Assembly (NCBI RefSeq): GCF_014109825.1
Contig: NZ_CP059576.1
Location: 3,579,501-3,643,500, forward strand
Direction of reading: 5' to 3'
DNA: 64,000 bases
Source of the DNA: Legionella sp. PC997
GTDB taxonomy: Bacteria; Pseudomonadota; Gammaproteobacteria; Legionellales; Legionellaceae
Shown here piece after piece: positions 54,656 through 63,631 of this stretch. The notes beneath the pieces are model-generated. The model searched no databases. It saw nothing but the letters and a program-made list of their open reading frames with translations, and had not been told where the DNA came from. Made by a program: the position numbers and the translations under genes. Each line of letters starts with the position of its first letter. Within the stretch, counting starts at the first letter, position 1.

Positions 54656-55120
54656 CTAGTTTACAGCCGCCGCCACTCTTTTAGCATGGGGTGCATGTGA
54701 AAATGCTTGTTGTTTGTTTCCGATTGACTCATCAAAATAATAAGCCCAAGTTTTTTCAATGCATGTCTGATTTACGGTTTTAGTCCAAGTGTTGTACTCA
54801 TTAACCAACCGGTTATATTGAATAAAAACTTTAGCAAAAGCTCCACGCATAAATTCAGAGTCTGACCAGGCGATAAGAGGAAGATGAGGATATTTTTGTA
54901 ATATTACTGCTGCAAGTTGTGGGCCATGAGTTGAGAATTCGTCAATCAAATTTAACTCACCATCAATAATAACCAGATCGGGTGCATGAGTATCTATAAA
55001 AGACAAAGCATCTTGGCTATTACTTACGACATCAATTGATATTGGAGCACTAACTGACTCCAAGAGTCTAGATAAGCAAAATGCATTAAAAACGTTGTCT
55101 TCGATAATTAATACACGCAT
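54656..55120 (-). CDS. Atypical receiver-domain protein
   Basis: 154 aa. N-terminal receiver half is clear: MRVLIIEDNVFNAFCLSRLL with Glu7-Asp8, and phospho-acceptor Asp53 in LVIIDGEL. After LIAWSDSEF, where a Ser stands at the usual Thr/Ser switch, the conserved Lys-Pro is absent (FIQYNRLVNEYNTW). The C-terminal 30 residues are not receiver-like. It may be a phosphate sink, a phosphorylation-independent adaptor or degenerate. Start at 55120 has GGGAG 10 nt upstream; an in-frame ATG lies 15 codons earlier. Confidence 0.75.
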   Translation of the reverse strand: MRVLIIEDNVFNAFCLSRLLESVSAPISIDVVSNSQDALSFIDTHAPDLVIIDGELNLIDEFSTHGPQLAAVILQKYPHLPLIAWSDSEFMRGAFAKVFIQYNRLVNEYNTWTKTVNQTCIEKTWAYYFDESIGNKQQAFSHAPHAKRVAAAVN

Positions 55121-55287
55121 AGCATCCGGGCTCCCTATAAGTTCATGATTAAGTATAAAGATCAAACCTTAAGGAAGAATTAAGAAATTATTTTTTTAAA
55201 CTAATTTATTTTCTTGTTTATGTAATTCAAGTTTCACGCACCACTATATATAATTACTTAAATTTATAGTGAGAAAGAACACAACCC

Positions 55288-56241
55288 ATGCTGAATATTA
55301 AAACGGAAGTACTTAACGCCGAACATAGAATTCGTGGGTATATTCGTGAGACTCCCTTGGATTTCTCTGTTCCACTAAGTCAATTAACCGGGGTAAATCT
55401 TCATTTAAAATGTGAAAATTTACAGTATACAGGTTCATTCAAAATACGGGGGGCATTTAATGCTTTATTGTCTTTAAAAAAAGAACAGCTAAATGGTATT
55501 GTCGCGGCCTCTACAGGAAATCATGGAGCAGCAATCGCGTACGGATTACATAGGCTTAATCTGCCAGGAATTATTTTTGTTCCCGAACATGTATCCCCCG
55601 TAAAAAAAGAAAATATAGACTTTTATAATACTTCTCTTAAACTCTATGGCAACGATTGCGTAGAAACTGAGATACACGCCATAAACTACGCAAAACAACA
55701 GGGCATGGTGTATGTATCTCCCTATAACAATAGGCAAGTAATTGCAGGTCAAGGCACAATCGCCGTAGAACTTATGCGTCAACTCAATTCCATTGATGTA
55801 GTTTTTATACCTGTTGGCGGAGGGGGATTAATTGGCGGAGTTGCTGGATACCTGAAAGCAGTTTCATCTAAAACTAAAATTATAGGGTGCTTGCCAGAAA
55901 ATTCTCCAGTTATGTACGAATCGGTTAAGGCGGGAAAAATTATTTCCATGGACACCTTGCCAACCCTTTCCGATGCCACAGCCGGGGGCATTGAGCCAAA
56001 TTCAATTACTTTAGATCTATGTCGCGACTATGTGGATGATTTTGTTTTAGTTTCTGAAAATGAAATTCAATCTGCAATCCTCACAATCGTCAATACTCAT
56101 CATTTATTAATTGAAGGTGCCGCAGGCGTTGCTCTGGCTTCATTTTTAAAATGTGCCAAATATTATCAAGGAAAAAATGTGGTGGTTGTTCTAAGTGGCG
56201 CTAATATTAGTCTGGAAACATTAAGGAAAGTAATCCAGTAG
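55288..56241 (+). CDS. PLP-dependent threonine/serine ammonia-lyase
   Basis: Fold-type II PLP enzyme, 317 aa. PLP Lys52 lies in TGSFKIRGAFNAL, the glycine-rich phosphate loop is PVGGGGLIGGVAGY near residue 177, and AASTGNHGAAIAYG binds the cofactor or substrate. The short length without a C-terminal ACT domain argues for a catabolic (TdcB-like) dehydratase or a serine racemase rather than the isoleucine-regulated IlvA. Single gene; 46 nt after a promoter-like AT-rich gap. Product would be 2-oxobutanoate or pyruvate plus ammonia. Confidence 0.85.
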   Translation: MLNIKTEVLNAEHRIRGYIRETPLDFSVPLSQLTGVNLHLKCENLQYTGSFKIRGAFNALLSLKKEQLNGIVAASTGNHGAAIAYGLHRLNLPGIIFVPEHVSPVKKENIDFYNTSLKLYGNDCVETEIHAINYAKQQGMVYVSPYNNRQVIAGQGTIAVELMRQLNSIDVVFIPVGGGGLIGGVAGYLKAVSSKTKIIGCLPENSPVMYESVKAGKIISMDTLPTLSDATAGGIEPNSITLDLCRDYVDDFVLVSENEIQSAILTIVNTHHLLIEGAAGVALASFLKCAKYYQGKNVVVVLSGANISLETLRKVIQ

Positions 56242-56335
56242 GGTAAATAATTCCGTACAATTTTTTGCCTTAATCACTCATCATCCGCAGATAGACTGCA
56301 GGATGATGAGTTTAAACCATTTATTTAAAAAAACC

Positions 56336-56491
56336 TTAATGGCCACCGCCCCCTTCTCCGCCATAACCTTTTTCATTACTTGATGAGATGGGTTGATCAG
56401 GCTGACTTGTATTGCAGGAACTGAATAATACAGTAATACCTAACAAACAACCTGCAAAAATCACTCTTCTTAATAGTTTAATTGTTAACAT
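56336..56491 (-). CDS. Small lipoprotein with Gly-rich tail
   Basis: 51 aa. N-terminal signal with a lipobox-like LFSSC (Cys25 would be lipidated), followed by a short Ser/Pro/Gln linker and a C-terminal GYGGEGGGGH. The start at 56491 is preceded by AAAGGG at 6 nt. The polyglycine-His tail could bind metal, but this is speculation. No family recognised. It lies between two unrelated genes with its own spacing. Confidence 0.65.
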   Translation of the reverse strand: MLTIKLLRRVIFAGCLLGITVLFSSCNTSQPDQPISSSNEKGYGGEGGGGH

Positions 56492-56578
56492 GACTTTCCC
56501 TTTTAATGATTTAATCCATAAATAGTCTAAGTCCAAAATCCTACTTCATAGATTGAATAATTCATTCTCAATAATATC

Positions 56579-57466
56579 TTAGTCGCCATTATTATAATCT
56601 GCAATTATCTCCTCAATTACCCGCCAAGATTTTGCACTATCCAATGGATTTGTACCCGGCAATTTCGCGCAGACAATTAATGCTTTCCACAAGGCCCATC
56701 CTCGAGCGCGAGCCCATGTTGCTTTATCCAGTTGCAGTGCCTTACGAAACACATCTCGGCTTGCCTTTTTTAAAAATGTCCAAGCTATGACCAAATCACA
56801 TGCAGGATCCCCAACAGCCAATTGTCCAAAATCAATTACTGCATAAAGACGGCCTTCTCGCATCAATAAATTACCTACAGCAATATCGCCATGAACCCAA
56901 ACCGGATTTTTATGCCAGCTCTCAGCTAGGGCCTCAGACCAGATTGAATAAAGGGTTCGGGTATCTGTTTGTTGCGCCAGAATTTTAATTGCCTTTTGAA
57001 CTTCAGCATCATAAGTTATTAGTGGGCCGCCACGGTAGAAGCTGTGCTCGCCTGCCGGTGGTCCATCTGCCGTATCAATTGCTTGCAATTCCACCAAGAA
57101 TTTTGCAAGAGCCGTTGCAAATAAACTCTGATCGTTAACGCATTCAATCGAAGCTGTTTGTCCTTCAATCCATCGATAAATGGACCATGGCCAAAGATAA
57201 CCCTCAGCTGGCTCACCTTTAGCTATAGGTGATGGAATGGACAATGTTAAATGAGGAGCAAGATAAGGAAGCCAGTGCTGCTCTTTTTCTACTTGCAGCG
57301 CATAGAATGCCTCACTGGGCAGTCGAACTGACATTTCATTACCTAGATGAAAGGTTCTATTATCCCAACCACTAAATTCTACAGGCTTAATGGGTAAATT
57401 AGCCCATTGTGGAAATTGTGAATCAATCAATCTTCGTATAAGTGAAACATCAATGGATACCGTCAT
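56579..57466 (-). CDS. Phosphotransferase of the APH (aminoglycoside/choline kinase) fold
   Basis: 295 aa of the APH family. Brenner motif WVHGDIAVGNLL with catalytic Asp, followed by YAVIDFGQLAVGDPACDL, the Mg-binding DFG-like stretch. The N-lobe contains TFHLGNEMSVRLP, with an altered nucleotide Lys region (MSVRLP in place of V.K). The family phosphorylates many small molecules, so calling it a resistance enzyme would be unjustified. Single gene, 31 nt downstream of the 5'-nucleotidase gene and possibly co-transcribed with it. Confidence 0.85.
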   Translation of the reverse strand: MTVSIDVSLIRRLIDSQFPQWANLPIKPVEFSGWDNRTFHLGNEMSVRLPSEAFYALQVEKEQHWLPYLAPHLTLSIPSPIAKGEPAEGYLWPWSIYRWIEGQTASIECVNDQSLFATALAKFLVELQAIDTADGPPAGEHSFYRGGPLITYDAEVQKAIKILAQQTDTRTLYSIWSEALAESWHKNPVWVHGDIAVGNLLMREGRLYAVIDFGQLAVGDPACDLVIAWTFLKKASRDVFRKALQLDKATWARARGWALWKALIVCAKLPGTNPLDSAKSWRVIEEIIADYNNGD

Positions 57467-57497
57467 TGCTACCTTACACCTTAATCTTCCTTAGTTT

Positions 57498-58880
57498 TTA
57501 TACTTCGATATCATGCGCTAACAGACGTCTGTTCGCACGGAAATAAGTTACAGGAGAGTATTCCAATAAATCGGATAGTTTTTCCATATAAATACACGCA
57601 AAGCGATCCACTTGATAGGCAAAATAACTTTCCTCAGCACCCGCGCGAAAAATACGTTCCCATTTTGGATTAAAATAGCTTTGTTGTTCTTTTAACAATT
57701 TAGTGAGTTGTGCATCTATTCTGCTGATTTGCGCTTGTAATTCTTGTATTTCATTACTGTATTCTTTTGAATCTTCATCAATCATTTTAGTATACAACTC
57801 GACATATTGTTTTTCTAAGCCTTTTTTGATGTCCATTGCCTTGCTGATTTCTTTCTCTATAGGCATGGCCCGAGCTTGCGCCGCTATTTCCTCTCCCAGC
57901 TCTTCAACCACTAAAGCAGTGCGCCAATTGCAGTCTTTTTTCAATCTTAAGATATCTCCGTAAATGTGATCCCCAATATAAAGAATCTCATCACCTCGGA
58001 CATGTAAATCTTCGGTAAATTTTTTGGCATTTCCTCCTTGGTACACGCCAGGAACTATTGGACCCACAGTGTTAGTCATGGTACCAACGGCTGGATGAAT
58101 TGATAAAAAACGAAGATTATCGTAAAAAAAGCGTGGTTTATTAGCTAAGGTAATGACAAATTCAAATAAATTAATCCAACTTTCACCCTTCTTCAAGAAA
58201 GGGTTAATTGCATATTCCAGCAAGAGCTTCGTATAGGAAAAGTCAGAGTTGGTCAGGATAAATATTTTTTTACCATGATGGATGAAATGCCGAAGCCCAT
58301 CAACCAACGCGCGTTCTTTAATAACATAGGTCGGTAAATTTTTGCTAATGATGGTTTTTAAGCTGCCATCAGAATGAACTTTATCCACACAAAATTGTAC
58401 ATCTTGTGCTATGGTTTGATAACTGGGTATTTCCTCAGGATAAAGCGTGTCTTTCAAATGAACCAACTGGCCATATAAAACGCAAAAGGCAATTGAAAAA
58501 GAAGTATCAATTGCCATGTAATTTGGATCACTCAAATCAACATAGATACTTCGATAAATTTTCTGTTGTTCTGCATAATCGATAGGTTTCGTGCCATGAT
58601 AACTTTGCCGAATTGCCCCATAACGACTGAGTTTTAAAATATTGCCATTTTTTCTATCAATGACCAAACCACGGATTGCATCATGATAATTGAAATTTAA
58701 TTTTTTAATTTGCTCAGGATAATGCTTTACATCTACTAACTGCTCTTTAACTAGCTGATAAACCAGCGACTCAAAATTCTCAGAATTATAACGAATCAAG
58801 GTATGGTCCATGTCTAAACCAATTAACTTGATTTTTTTCATGTTTAAAATTCGGTTTACATAAACTTTATGTTCATTCAT
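57498..58880 (-). CDS. HAD-type cytosolic IMP/GMP-specific 5'-nucleotidase
   Basis: 460 aa of the HAD-IG purine 5'-nucleotidase family. The nucleophile motif is GLDMDHTLIRYN near residue 22 (DxDxT), the phosphate-site Thr/Ser is in IFILTNSDFSYT, and the metal motif is LYIGDHIYGDILRLKKD. There is a long coiled-coil-like insertion near residues 340-400. An L. pneumophila homologue with solved structure is annotated as IMP/GMP specific, and this protein matches that family. It would balance the purine nucleotide pool, relevant given the de novo operon in the same window. Start ATG at 58880. Confidence 0.9.
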   Translation of the reverse strand: MNEHKVYVNRILNMKKIKLIGLDMDHTLIRYNSENFESLVYQLVKEQLVDVKHYPEQIKKLNFNYHDAIRGLVIDRKNGNILKLSRYGAIRQSYHGTKPIDYAEQQKIYRSIYVDLSDPNYMAIDTSFSIAFCVLYGQLVHLKDTLYPEEIPSYQTIAQDVQFCVDKVHSDGSLKTIISKNLPTYVIKERALVDGLRHFIHHGKKIFILTNSDFSYTKLLLEYAINPFLKKGESWINLFEFVITLANKPRFFYDNLRFLSIHPAVGTMTNTVGPIVPGVYQGGNAKKFTEDLHVRGDEILYIGDHIYGDILRLKKDCNWRTALVVEELGEEIAAQARAMPIEKEISKAMDIKKGLEKQYVELYTKMIDEDSKEYSNEIQELQAQISRIDAQLTKLLKEQQSYFNPKWERIFRAGAEESYFAYQVDRFACIYMEKLSDLLEYSPVTYFRANRRLLAHDIEV

Positions 58881-59006
58881 TAGCCTAAAACCTATTTAGT
58901 TATAAAGTAGTATTACTTAATTTTTGGCCCATAACTCAGGGCATAGAAACAAAGCATGATCCGAGAATTGTTCAGTCACCACACATCCAGGAATCTTCGA
59001 TTTAAT

Positions 59007-59657
59007 CTACTTTACTTGCTTAATACCCTCGGGAGAAGCAAGCAAAATCACATCAGCTGTTCGACGTGCAAAAATCCCGTTTTCCACAACTCCAGTTATC
59101 CGGTTAATCCGATCTTCCAAATCCATAGGTTCATTAATTGTTAAATTAAACACATCCAGAATAATATTCCCATTATCGGTAACAAAGCCTTCTCTATATT
59201 CGGGATCTCCACCCAATTGCACTAATTGTCGAGCAACCAGGCTTCTTGCCATGGGAAGCACCTCAACGGCTACAGGGAAGTTTCCCAAATGCTTCACAAG
59301 CTTTGAGTTGTCTACGATGCAAATAAATTTTTCTGCTACTTGGGCAACAATTTTTTCGCGCGTATGGGCTCCACCGCCTCCCTTAATCATTTCGCCATGC
59401 TCAGTCACTTCATCGGCACCATCAATATAAATGGGCAAATCCTGGACCGAATTTAAATCAATCACAGGAATACCTTCTTTCCGTAATAAAGCCTCTGTGG
59501 CTTTGGAACTTGATACACAGGCATCAATTCGGTGTTTTATAGTAGCCAGCTCTTTAATAAAGAAATTCACTGTAGAGCCTGTACCAACACCCACCACCAT
59601 ATCGTCTTCAATGTATTGCAGCGCGGCTTTTGCCGCGTTCATTTTTAATTCACTCAT
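59007..59657 (-). CDS. rpiA: Ribose-5-phosphate isomerase A
   Basis: Interconverts ribose-5-P and ribulose-5-P, supplying ribose for PRPP. At 216 aa it has normal length. Motifs: [16 protein letters not shown] (phosphate loop), [28 protein letters not shown] (split here by landmarks IDGADEV and [11 protein letters not shown] with catalytic Glu/Lys). The last base of the rlmB stop is shared with its ATG, indicating coupled translation in the rnr-rlmB-rpiA run. Confidence 0.96.
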   Translation of the reverse strand: MSELKMNAAKAALQYIEDDMVVGVGTGSTVNFFIKELATIKHRIDACVSSSKATEALLRKEGIPVIDLNSVQDLPIYIDGADEVTEHGEMIKGGGGAHTREKIVAQVAEKFICIVDNSKLVKHLGNFPVAVEVLPMARSLVARQLVQLGGDPEYREGFVTDNGNIILDVFNLTINEPMDLEDRINRITGVVENGIFARRTADVILLASPEGIKQVK

Positions 59658-60406
59658 TAGAAACCGCTCCCTTTCCTTTGCCTTATAATTTCATATAAAG
59701 AAACACCAGTGGCTACAGAAACATTTAAACTTGTTACACTGCCTGACATAGGCAAAGAAAATAAACCATCACAATGTTCACGTGTTAGACGGCGCAGCCC
59801 CTCACCTTCAGCACCCATCACAATAGCAACATCACCAGTGCAATCTATTTGGTGTAGAGAACCGGTTGCCTCGCCCGCTGCACCATAAATCCAAACTCCA
59901 TTTTCTTTTAAAAGCTTCATGCTACGTACTAAATTGGTAACCCTTACCAAGGGAACTGATTCCGCCGCACCACATGCAACTTTGCTTACTACGGGAGTAA
60001 TACTGGCGCTTTTATCTTTAGGAATGATCACAAAATCAACCCCTGTTGCATCTGCAGTACGCAAACAGGCTCCTAAATTATGGGGATCGGTCACTCCATC
60101 TAGGATAAGAATCAAAGTAGGTTGTTTACTAGATTCCAGTAATGCAAGCAAATGAGACTCATTGTAATCGGGCAATGACGAAGCACTTGCAACGACTCCT
60201 TGATGGGCAAAGTCTGCAAAACGCTGGTTCATTTTTTGGGTGCTTAGCTTTTCGATAGGGACATGTGCTTGTGTGGCTTTATCAATGATATCCTGCAATC
60301 GTGTATCTATCCGGTCTTCACTTATATAGAGTTTCTTAGTCACTCGATGCGGATTGGTTAATAAAGCAGAAACCGCATGTACACCATAAACATACTGCTC
60401 ACTCAT
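59657..60406 (-). CDS. rlmB: 23S rRNA (guanosine-2251-2'-O)-methyltransferase
   Basis: SPOUT-class rRNA methyltransferase, 249 aa. N-terminal substrate-binding domain [19 protein letters not shown] motifs [31 protein letters not shown] and [18 protein letters not shown], which form the knotted SAM site. It overlaps the rnr 3' end by 8 nt, as in the E. coli rnr-rlmB pair, so the two are one transcription unit. Acts in the cytoplasm on the peptidyl-transferase loop region. Confidence 0.95.
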   Translation of the reverse strand: MSEQYVYGVHAVSALLTNPHRVTKKLYISEDRIDTRLQDIIDKATQAHVPIEKLSTQKMNQRFADFAHQGVVASASSLPDYNESHLLALLESSKQPTLILILDGVTDPHNLGACLRTADATGVDFVIIPKDKSASITPVVSKVACGAAESVPLVRVTNLVRSMKLLKENGVWIYGAAGEATGSLHQIDCTGDVAIVMGAEGEGLRRLTREHCDGLFSLPMSGSVTSLNVSVATGVSLYEIIRQRKGSGF

Positions 60407-62579
60407 GACTTACTGTTTCCTCCACCGGCTCAAAATCAATTTTACGCTCATCCAGATCCACGCGAGCCACTAAAACAGTCATTTTGTCCCCCAAACGATA
60501 CACTTGTCCGCCGCGGGTCCCAATCAAACGATGTTTTACAGAGTCAAAAGTATAGTAATCATTCTTTAATGAAGTGACATGAACTAAACCTTCGACGTAA
60601 ATTTCATCAAGTTCGACAAAAATTCCAAAACTAGTGACTGCGGAAATTCGTCCTTTGAATACTTGCCCTAATTTATCTTGCATGTACTCACATTTTAACC
60701 AAGCAACTACTTCTCTTGTTGCTTCATCTGCTCGTCGCTCCGTCATAGAGGAATGTTTGCCCAATCGATTCATGTCTTCGTGGGTATAACTGAATTCATA
60801 AACAGGATGATTCTCTAACAAATGACCAATTGCACGATGGATTAATAAATCAGGATAGCGTCTGATAGGCGAAGTAAAGTGCGTGTATGCAGAATAAGCG
60901 AGACCAAAGTGCCCTTCATTCGCTTCAACATAATGCGCTTGTTTTAAAGAACGGAGCATAACTGTTTCAATCAAATGTTGATCGGGTCGACCTTCTATAG
61001 AATTCATAGTGCGCTGAAAATCTTTGGGCCCGGGTTTCTTACCCCCGCTTAATTGTAATCCTAACTCACCTAAAAACTGTCTTAGAGCCGTAATTTTATC
61101 CTCTTCAGGAGCAGCATGCACCCGATAAAGAGTCGGAATTTTTGCTTTTTCCAAAAATCGTGCCGTCGCTACATTCGCAGCCAACATGCATTCTTCAATC
61201 AATTTATGAGCATCATTGCGAATCACTGGGATGATGTATTGAATTTTTTTATTTTCATCAAACTCAATTCGCGTTTCAGTGGTTTCGAAATCCATTGCTC
61301 CGCGAAGTTTACGGGTTGCTAATAAAACATGGTACAAATCATAAAGGGCTTGCAACCCTGGCCATAAAGCAACATGTTGTTCGTCTGTGTGGCCCTGCTC
61401 CAGCCAAGAACCGACCTGGGTATAGGTCAATCGGGCATGGGAATGGATCACTGCACGATAAAAACGTGAACGTGAAATTTTGCCCTCATTGCTAATGGAC
61501 ATTTCGGCAACCATACACAGCCGGTCGACATGTGGATTTAACGAACATACACCATTAGATAAAGCTTCCGGTAACATAGGAATTACTTTACCAGGAAAGT
61601 AAACCGAATTACCCCTGCGTGCGGCCTCTTTATCCAGGGCAGAATCTTGCATTACATAGTTACTAACATCTGCAATTGCAACATACAATTGATAGCCACC
61701 TTTAGGCTTTTTATAACAATAAACCGCATCATCAAAATCCTTAGCATCTTCCCCATCAATTGTAACAAAAGGAAGGCTGCGAAGATCGGTTCGCCCCTTA
61801 ATTTGTTCCTCAGTAACATGTAGGGGAATTTTTGCAACTTCAATGCTTACATCCTCTGGCCATTCAAAAGGTATTCCATGGGCATACAGTGCAACTTGGA
61901 TTTCCATCCCTGGCGCCATATGCTCACCCAATACATGAATCACTCTACCGATGGCTTGGGTTCGCTTACTGGGAAATGAAATTAATTCAACTAAAACGAT
62001 TTGACCATTTTTTGCACCATTCACCATTTCTTGTGGGATAGAAATATCCTGCGTCAGATGTTTGCTATCGGGCAAGACAAAACTTACCCCATGATCGCTA
62101 AAAAAGCGTCCTACTACGGAGGCATTCGCATGCTCAATTACTTCATGAATTTTTGCTTCAGGTCTTCCCCGTCGGTCCACACCCGCTTGATAGGCAAGAA
62201 CAATATCCCCATGCATTACCGCCCGCATTTCTTTAGCGGACAAAAACATATCTTCCGAGCCATCATCCGGAATAAAAAAACCAAAGCCATCTGGATGTCC
62301 TTGGACCGTACCCCGTGACAGATTAATCCTTTTCATAAGGCAAAACCGACCACGTCGATCCTGCATAATTTGGCCATCGCGCAACATGGCCTTCAGCCTA
62401 AATCCCATAGATTCTTGTTTGCTTTCATTACTTATGTGTAGTTTGTCAAATAATTGATTGCGCGACATGGGTTTACCGAATTCATTAAGAACTTCCATGA
62501 TGAATTCGCGACTTGGGACAGGATCGTTATATTTTTCACTTTCTCGTGCATAAAAGGGATCTTTTGATTTTTTGCTCAC
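60399..62579 (-). CDS. rnr: Ribonuclease R
   Basis: Processive 3'-5' exoribonuclease for structured RNA and RNA quality control, 726 aa. Layout: N-terminal winged helix (15-80), two cold-shock/OB domains (80-240), the RNB catalytic domain (about 250-580) with the Asp cluster FVTIDGEDAKDFDDAVYC, and a C-terminal S1 domain (about 640-720, FKGRISAVTSFGIFVELDE). The usual basic Lys-rich tail of E. coli RNase R is missing or very short, as it ends [11 protein letters not shown]. Start is GTG (62579), preceded by AGGAT at 6 nt. Confidence 0.95.
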   Translation of the reverse strand: MSKKSKDPFYARESEKYNDPVPSREFIMEVLNEFGKPMSRNQLFDKLHISNESKQESMGFRLKAMLRDGQIMQDRRGRFCLMKRINLSRGTVQGHPDGFGFFIPDDGSEDMFLSAKEMRAVMHGDIVLAYQAGVDRRGRPEAKIHEVIEHANASVVGRFFSDHGVSFVLPDSKHLTQDISIPQEMVNGAKNGQIVLVELISFPSKRTQAIGRVIHVLGEHMAPGMEIQVALYAHGIPFEWPEDVSIEVAKIPLHVTEEQIKGRTDLRSLPFVTIDGEDAKDFDDAVYCYKKPKGGYQLYVAIADVSNYVMQDSALDKEAARRGNSVYFPGKVIPMLPEALSNGVCSLNPHVDRLCMVAEMSISNEGKISRSRFYRAVIHSHARLTYTQVGSWLEQGHTDEQHVALWPGLQALYDLYHVLLATRKLRGAMDFETTETRIEFDENKKIQYIIPVIRNDAHKLIEECMLAANVATARFLEKAKIPTLYRVHAAPEEDKITALRQFLGELGLQLSGGKKPGPKDFQRTMNSIEGRPDQHLIETVMLRSLKQAHYVEANEGHFGLAYSAYTHFTSPIRRYPDLLIHRAIGHLLENHPVYEFSYTHEDMNRLGKHSSMTERRADEATREVVAWLKCEYMQDKLGQVFKGRISAVTSFGIFVELDEIYVEGLVHVTSLKNDYYTFDSVKHRLIGTRGGQVYRLGDKMTVLVARVDLDERKIDFEPVEETVSHE

Positions 62580-62731
62580 TACTTATCCTGTTTGTATTTA
62601 GTTATCATCATATTTAAGTTATATATCATTTGCTCAGTTCTACCACTTATCCATAAAAGTAGCAAGATAAGGGGGCAACCGCCAGTAATTCTCCCAAAGT
62701 AGTTAAGAACCCTCTATCCAAAACGCATTCT

Positions 62732-62956
62732 TTAAGAAATATTGCTGGATTTATATCTATTTTCAATATCTTCAAGAACTTCTTTTGCACAAAGATTTGT
62801 TTGAATTAATGCACCAATTAGAATCTGCTGCGTCATCTCACTACTAATCGTGGAGTCACGAGATAATACAGAATAAACATTTTGCATAAACTGGAGTTTT
62901 CTTTCTTTATTCTCTAGCTTATCTTCAGTTTTTGTATCAAACAGCTTTATGTACAT
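62732..62956 (-). CDS. Small hypothetical protein
   Basis: 74 aa, charged and helical (KTEDKLENKERKLQFMQNVY, EVLEDIENRYKSS). No family recognised. The start at 62956 has GGAG 7 nt upstream; an ATG two codons earlier sits directly against that site. Stands alone between rnr and a small exported-protein gene. Could be a regulatory or phage-like small protein; there is no further evidence. Confidence 0.6.
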   Translation of the reverse strand: MYIKLFDTKTEDKLENKERKLQFMQNVYSVLSRDSTISSEMTQQILIGALIQTNLCAKEVLEDIENRYKSSNIS

Positions 62957-63010
62957 ACTCATACTCCAAAATTAAAATCTCGGGAGATTGTGCAAATGAA
63001 TTAACTCTTG

Positions 63011-63490
63011 TTACTTATTGTTCTTAGGCATAGGAATCACAAAACCTCGTGCCCCCACTGCAGCAGTTAAGGCAGATAATGACATATCTTCTGCTGCCCA
63101 AAACGTACTTTCTTTACCATTATTAGGGATTTTCACCCCCTTCCATTTACACACGGCAATGAGACCTTCACAGGGGACTTGTTGTTCATGGCCAGGTTTA
63201 GATTCAATGCAATTTATAGGAAATGGACCTTTGTTCAATGCTAATGCAGACCAATTACCACCTTGTAAACGAGTTGTCCAACCTGCGCTAGCGCTCGGCT
63301 CAGTAACGGGATGGGTAATCCATAAATCAGCAGAAGTAAGATTATGAATAAAGATCAGACTGCTTTGTTTACCTTGTAGAGTCACTGACTCACCTTGAAC
63401 AGCAATCGCCTGACATCCAACAGGGAGAGTGGATTCAGCAGCAACAACCATAGATAACATGGAACAACAAAGAAAAGTGAAAACTCTCAT
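63011..63490 (-). CDS. Exported protein of unknown function
   Basis: 159 aa with signal peptide (MRVFTFLCCSMLSMVVAA). Mature part is beta-rich with cysteines in VGCQAI, INCIES, VPCEGL and AVCKWK, likely two disulfides, and recurring aromatic/strand patterns (SLIFIHNLTSADLWIT, WTTRLQGGNWSALAL). It may belong to one of the Legionella-specific exported families, but I cannot name it safely. Start at 63490 is supported by TTTGGAG at 6 nt; eight codons upstream is another ATG without such a site. Confidence 0.7.
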   Translation of the reverse strand: MRVFTFLCCSMLSMVVAAESTLPVGCQAIAVQGESVTLQGKQSSLIFIHNLTSADLWITHPVTEPSASAGWTTRLQGGNWSALALNKGPFPINCIESKPGHEQQVPCEGLIAVCKWKGVKIPNNGKESTFWAAEDMSLSALTAAVGARGFVIPMPKNNK

Positions 63491-63631
63491 TACTTTCTCC
63501 AAAAAATAGACCAATCTGATTGTTCAGAACATGTAGGCAGCGTGCAAGGATAAAATTATATAGTTAGGCTATATTACTTGTCAGCCTTACTTGTTAAAAT
63601 CATTCTATCATTCGACTGACAATTCAATTAT

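Noticed and set aside
56579-57466. Aminoglycoside resistance gene
   Set aside because: Only the general APH-fold motifs are present; the family covers many substrates and nothing indicates resistance or mobility.
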